A DNA stretch of 7,123 nt, taken from contig QNBS01000123.1 in assembly GCA_003644175.1 (NCBI GenBank), positions 1-7,123 of the forward strand, in the 5' to 3' direction. A program made the position numbers and the translations under genes. The notes beneath the pieces were generated by a model. That model saw nothing but the letters and a program-made list of their open reading frames with translations, searched no databases and was not told the origin of the DNA. Origin of the DNA: Planctomycetota bacterium. Its GTDB lineage: Bacteria; Planctomycetota; Phycisphaerae; Sedimentisphaerales; Anaerohalosphaeraceae. Below are positions 6,391 through 7,123 of this stretch, piece by piece (the stretch's first letter is position 1; each line of letters begins with the position of its first letter).

Positions 6391-6957
6391 TCAGGCGCAC
6401 TTGATAATTCCTTCATCGGTAACGATAAAATCAACCTTCCGGTCATGCTCTTCCACGGGAACCTCATCCACAATCTGCTCGGCAAACGCTAATGAGCAAA
6501 CGGTCGCTTTCAGTTGCTCCGACGCCAGGAATCTGTCGTAGTAGGCCCCCCCCCTGCCAAGTCGATTCCCTTTTCGATCAAACGCCAGGCCGGGCGCCAC
6601 AACCAAATCGATATCCTCGATCGGCATAGGTATGCCCGTCGTCGGATTCCTCAAGCCGCTTGCGCCGGTCGAAATCCCGCTCTCCAGTGAATTGATCTCC
6701 ACCGGAATCATGTGGTGCTGCTGCCACGATACCTTCGGCGCCACCACCGTTTTCTCATGCTGCCAGCAGTACAGAATCACCGCTGTCGTGTCAACCTCAT
6801 GCGCAAACGACAGAAAAATCATCACCGTATGCGCTTTCTTCAACTCATCGGTCTCGATCAGGTATTGACAGGCCTTGCTGCTCTTTTCGGCCCGATGCAC
6901 GTCATCTATCTGGACAAGCCGACCCTTTATAATGCGCCGCAATTGCGCTTTATCCAT
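6391..6957 (-). CDS. fau: 5-formyltetrahydrofolate cyclo-ligase
   Basis: This cytoplasmic enzyme (YgfA/Fau, MTHFS family) uses ATP to convert 5-formyltetrahydrofolate to 5,10-methenyltetrahydrofolate, returning a storage form of folate to one-carbon metabolism. At 188 residues it has the usual length. Family marks are the N-terminal K3-x-x-L-R, FLSFAHEVDT (48-57), GLRNPTTGIP (101-110), and the ATP-site segment DLVVAPGLAFDRKGNRLGRGGAYYDRF (117-143). That segment is the best signature. The C-terminal VDFIVTDEGI is also typical. The usual GGG before YYD is GGA here. ATG 6957 is preferred because GAGGG lies 7 bases upstream; a TTG at 6963 would add only two residues. It follows rarA by 36 bases and precedes the transpeptidase gene by 21, so the three look like one operon. 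A G9 run lies inside the ATP-site segment but the frame is intact. Confidence 0.95.
   Translation of the reverse strand: MDKAQLRRIIKGRLVQIDDVHRAEKSSKACQYLIETDELKKAHTVMIFLSFAHEVDTTAVILYCWQHEKTVVAPKVSWQQHHMIPVEINSLESGISTGASGLRNPTTGIPMPIEDIDLVVAPGLAFDRKGNRLGRGGAYYDRFLASEQLKATVCSLAFAEQIVDEVPVEEHDRKVDFIVTDEGIIKCA
6546..6554 (-). repeat. G9 homopolymer inside the cyclo-ligase coding sequence
   Basis: Nine consecutive C on the plus strand are nine G in the coding strand, read AGG GGG GGG GCC and encoding R-G-G-A in the conserved GRGGAYYDR motif. The frame is correct at nine. A run this long is prone to slippage, either in the cell or during sequencing. Confidence 0.85.
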
Positions 6958-6978
6958 ACACAAACCCTCGAAAGCTCA

Positions 6979-6992
6979 CCGGCCGCCGGCCG
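6979..6992. repeat. Tandem CCGGCCG pair between rarA and the cyclo-ligase gene
   Basis: Two exact copies of CCGGCCG stand head to tail in the 36-base gap between the rarA stop and the cyclo-ligase start. Each contains the palindrome CGGCCG, and together they could fold as GGCC-GCC-GGCC. There is no following T run, so it is not a factor-independent terminator; it might slow polymerase or stabilise RNA ends. Confidence 0.4.
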
Positions 6993-6993
6993 C

Positions 6994-7123
6994 TCATTGA
7001 TTCCCCTGCATCTCTTTTACCTGATTCCTGAGTTTTTTCAAATATTCCTTTATTAATTTTTCCCTCCCAACCTCTTTGGGCTGGTAATACTCTTTCCCCA
7101 AATCCTCTCCCAGATAGTCCTGC
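6994..7123 (-). CDS. rarA: Replication-associated recombination protein A (RarA/MgsA), C-terminal end only
   Basis: Only the last 42 residues are in the window; the gene continues past its right edge. RarA is an AAA+ ATPase related to clamp loaders that acts at stalled replication forks. The visible tail begins QDYLGEDLGKEYYQPKEVGR and continues in a lysine-rich amphipathic helix (KLIKEYLKKLRNQ) to the TGA at 6996-6994. The pattern YLPEEL-x-GRR-YY-x-P-x-x-x-G-x-E is the characteristic end of RarA proteins. The catalytic AAA+ region is outside the window, so the call rests on this tail alone. It is the most upstream visible gene of the minus-strand set, 36 bases ahead of the cyclo-ligase, and the promoter for the set must lie beyond the window. 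Confidence 0.75.
   Translation of the reverse strand, partial: QDYLGEDLGKEYYQPKEVGREKLIKEYLKKLRNQVKEMQGNQ

Noticed and set aside
5623..6492. Plus-strand open frames opposite the transpeptidase and cyclo-ligase genes
   Set aside because: They are antisense shadows of the Gly/Ser/Ala-rich linker and LysM region; no ribosome sites or motifs were found.
1..7123. Searched by eye for CRISPR arrays, tRNA, rRNA, insertion sequence ends, toxin-antitoxin pairs and riboswitches
   Set aside because: No regularly spaced repeats, cloverleaf-like segments, transposase motifs, small paired genes or long structured leaders were recognised. The genes are all known core or metabolic families.

Overview
The window reads as an ordinary chromosomal stretch of an anaerobic or facultatively anaerobic bacterium. 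I see no phage, transposon, CRISPR array, rRNA or tRNA. The best lineage guess is Planctomycetota, perhaps Phycisphaerae. It rests on the look of the LysM plus L,D-transpeptidase protein (membrane anchor, Ser/Gly/Ala linker, LysM, YkuD domain) beside a VorB-type 2-oxoacid:ferredoxin oxidoreductase and a stand-alone clpX. That is inference from family resemblance and cannot be settled without a database search.

Layout. (1) Positions 1-793, minus strand: the N-terminal 264 codons of an APC-superfamily amino acid permease, cut by the window edge. (2) Positions 794-1047: a divergent intergenic region with a good sigma70-type promoter pointing right, a 7-bp-arm inverted repeat in front of the permease and a T7-GC-A7 palindrome. 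(3) Positions 1048-3761, plus strand: a compact four-gene operon for a 2-oxoacid:ferredoxin oxidoreductase, in the order ferredoxin-like delta, alpha (VorB type), beta (thiamine diphosphate) and gamma. (4) Positions 3762-3905: a near-consensus extended -10 promoter for clpX. (5) Positions 3906-5177, plus strand: a complete ClpX unfoldase with no clpP beside it. (6) Positions 5178-5214: a 37-bp convergent gap containing what looks like a fragment of a dispersed repeat. (7) Positions 5215-7123, minus strand: a likely co-transcribed set, the 3' end of rarA, then 5-formyltetrahydrofolate cyclo-ligase, then the LysM/YkuD L,D-transpeptidase.

How the genes work together. The four oxidoreductase subunits should form one enzyme. 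The alpha and beta subunits decarboxylate a 2-oxoacid on thiamine diphosphate, gamma completes the CoA-dependent catalytic core, and electrons leave through the 2[4Fe-4S] delta subunit to a soluble ferredoxin. ClpX has its own promoter and acts in protein quality control. The minus-strand set joins replication-fork maintenance, folate salvage and cell-wall cross-linking; these are not an obvious pathway and the grouping may only reflect shared transcription.

I found no convincing undescribed multi-gene system. The points most worth a second look are small-scale: a heptamer repeat array at the ferredoxin/alpha junction, a G9 tract inside the conserved motif of the cyclo-ligase, an operator-like inverted repeat before the permease, paired AGTCGATA repeats before clpX, and the dispersed-repeat-like sequence between clpX and the transpeptidase gene.
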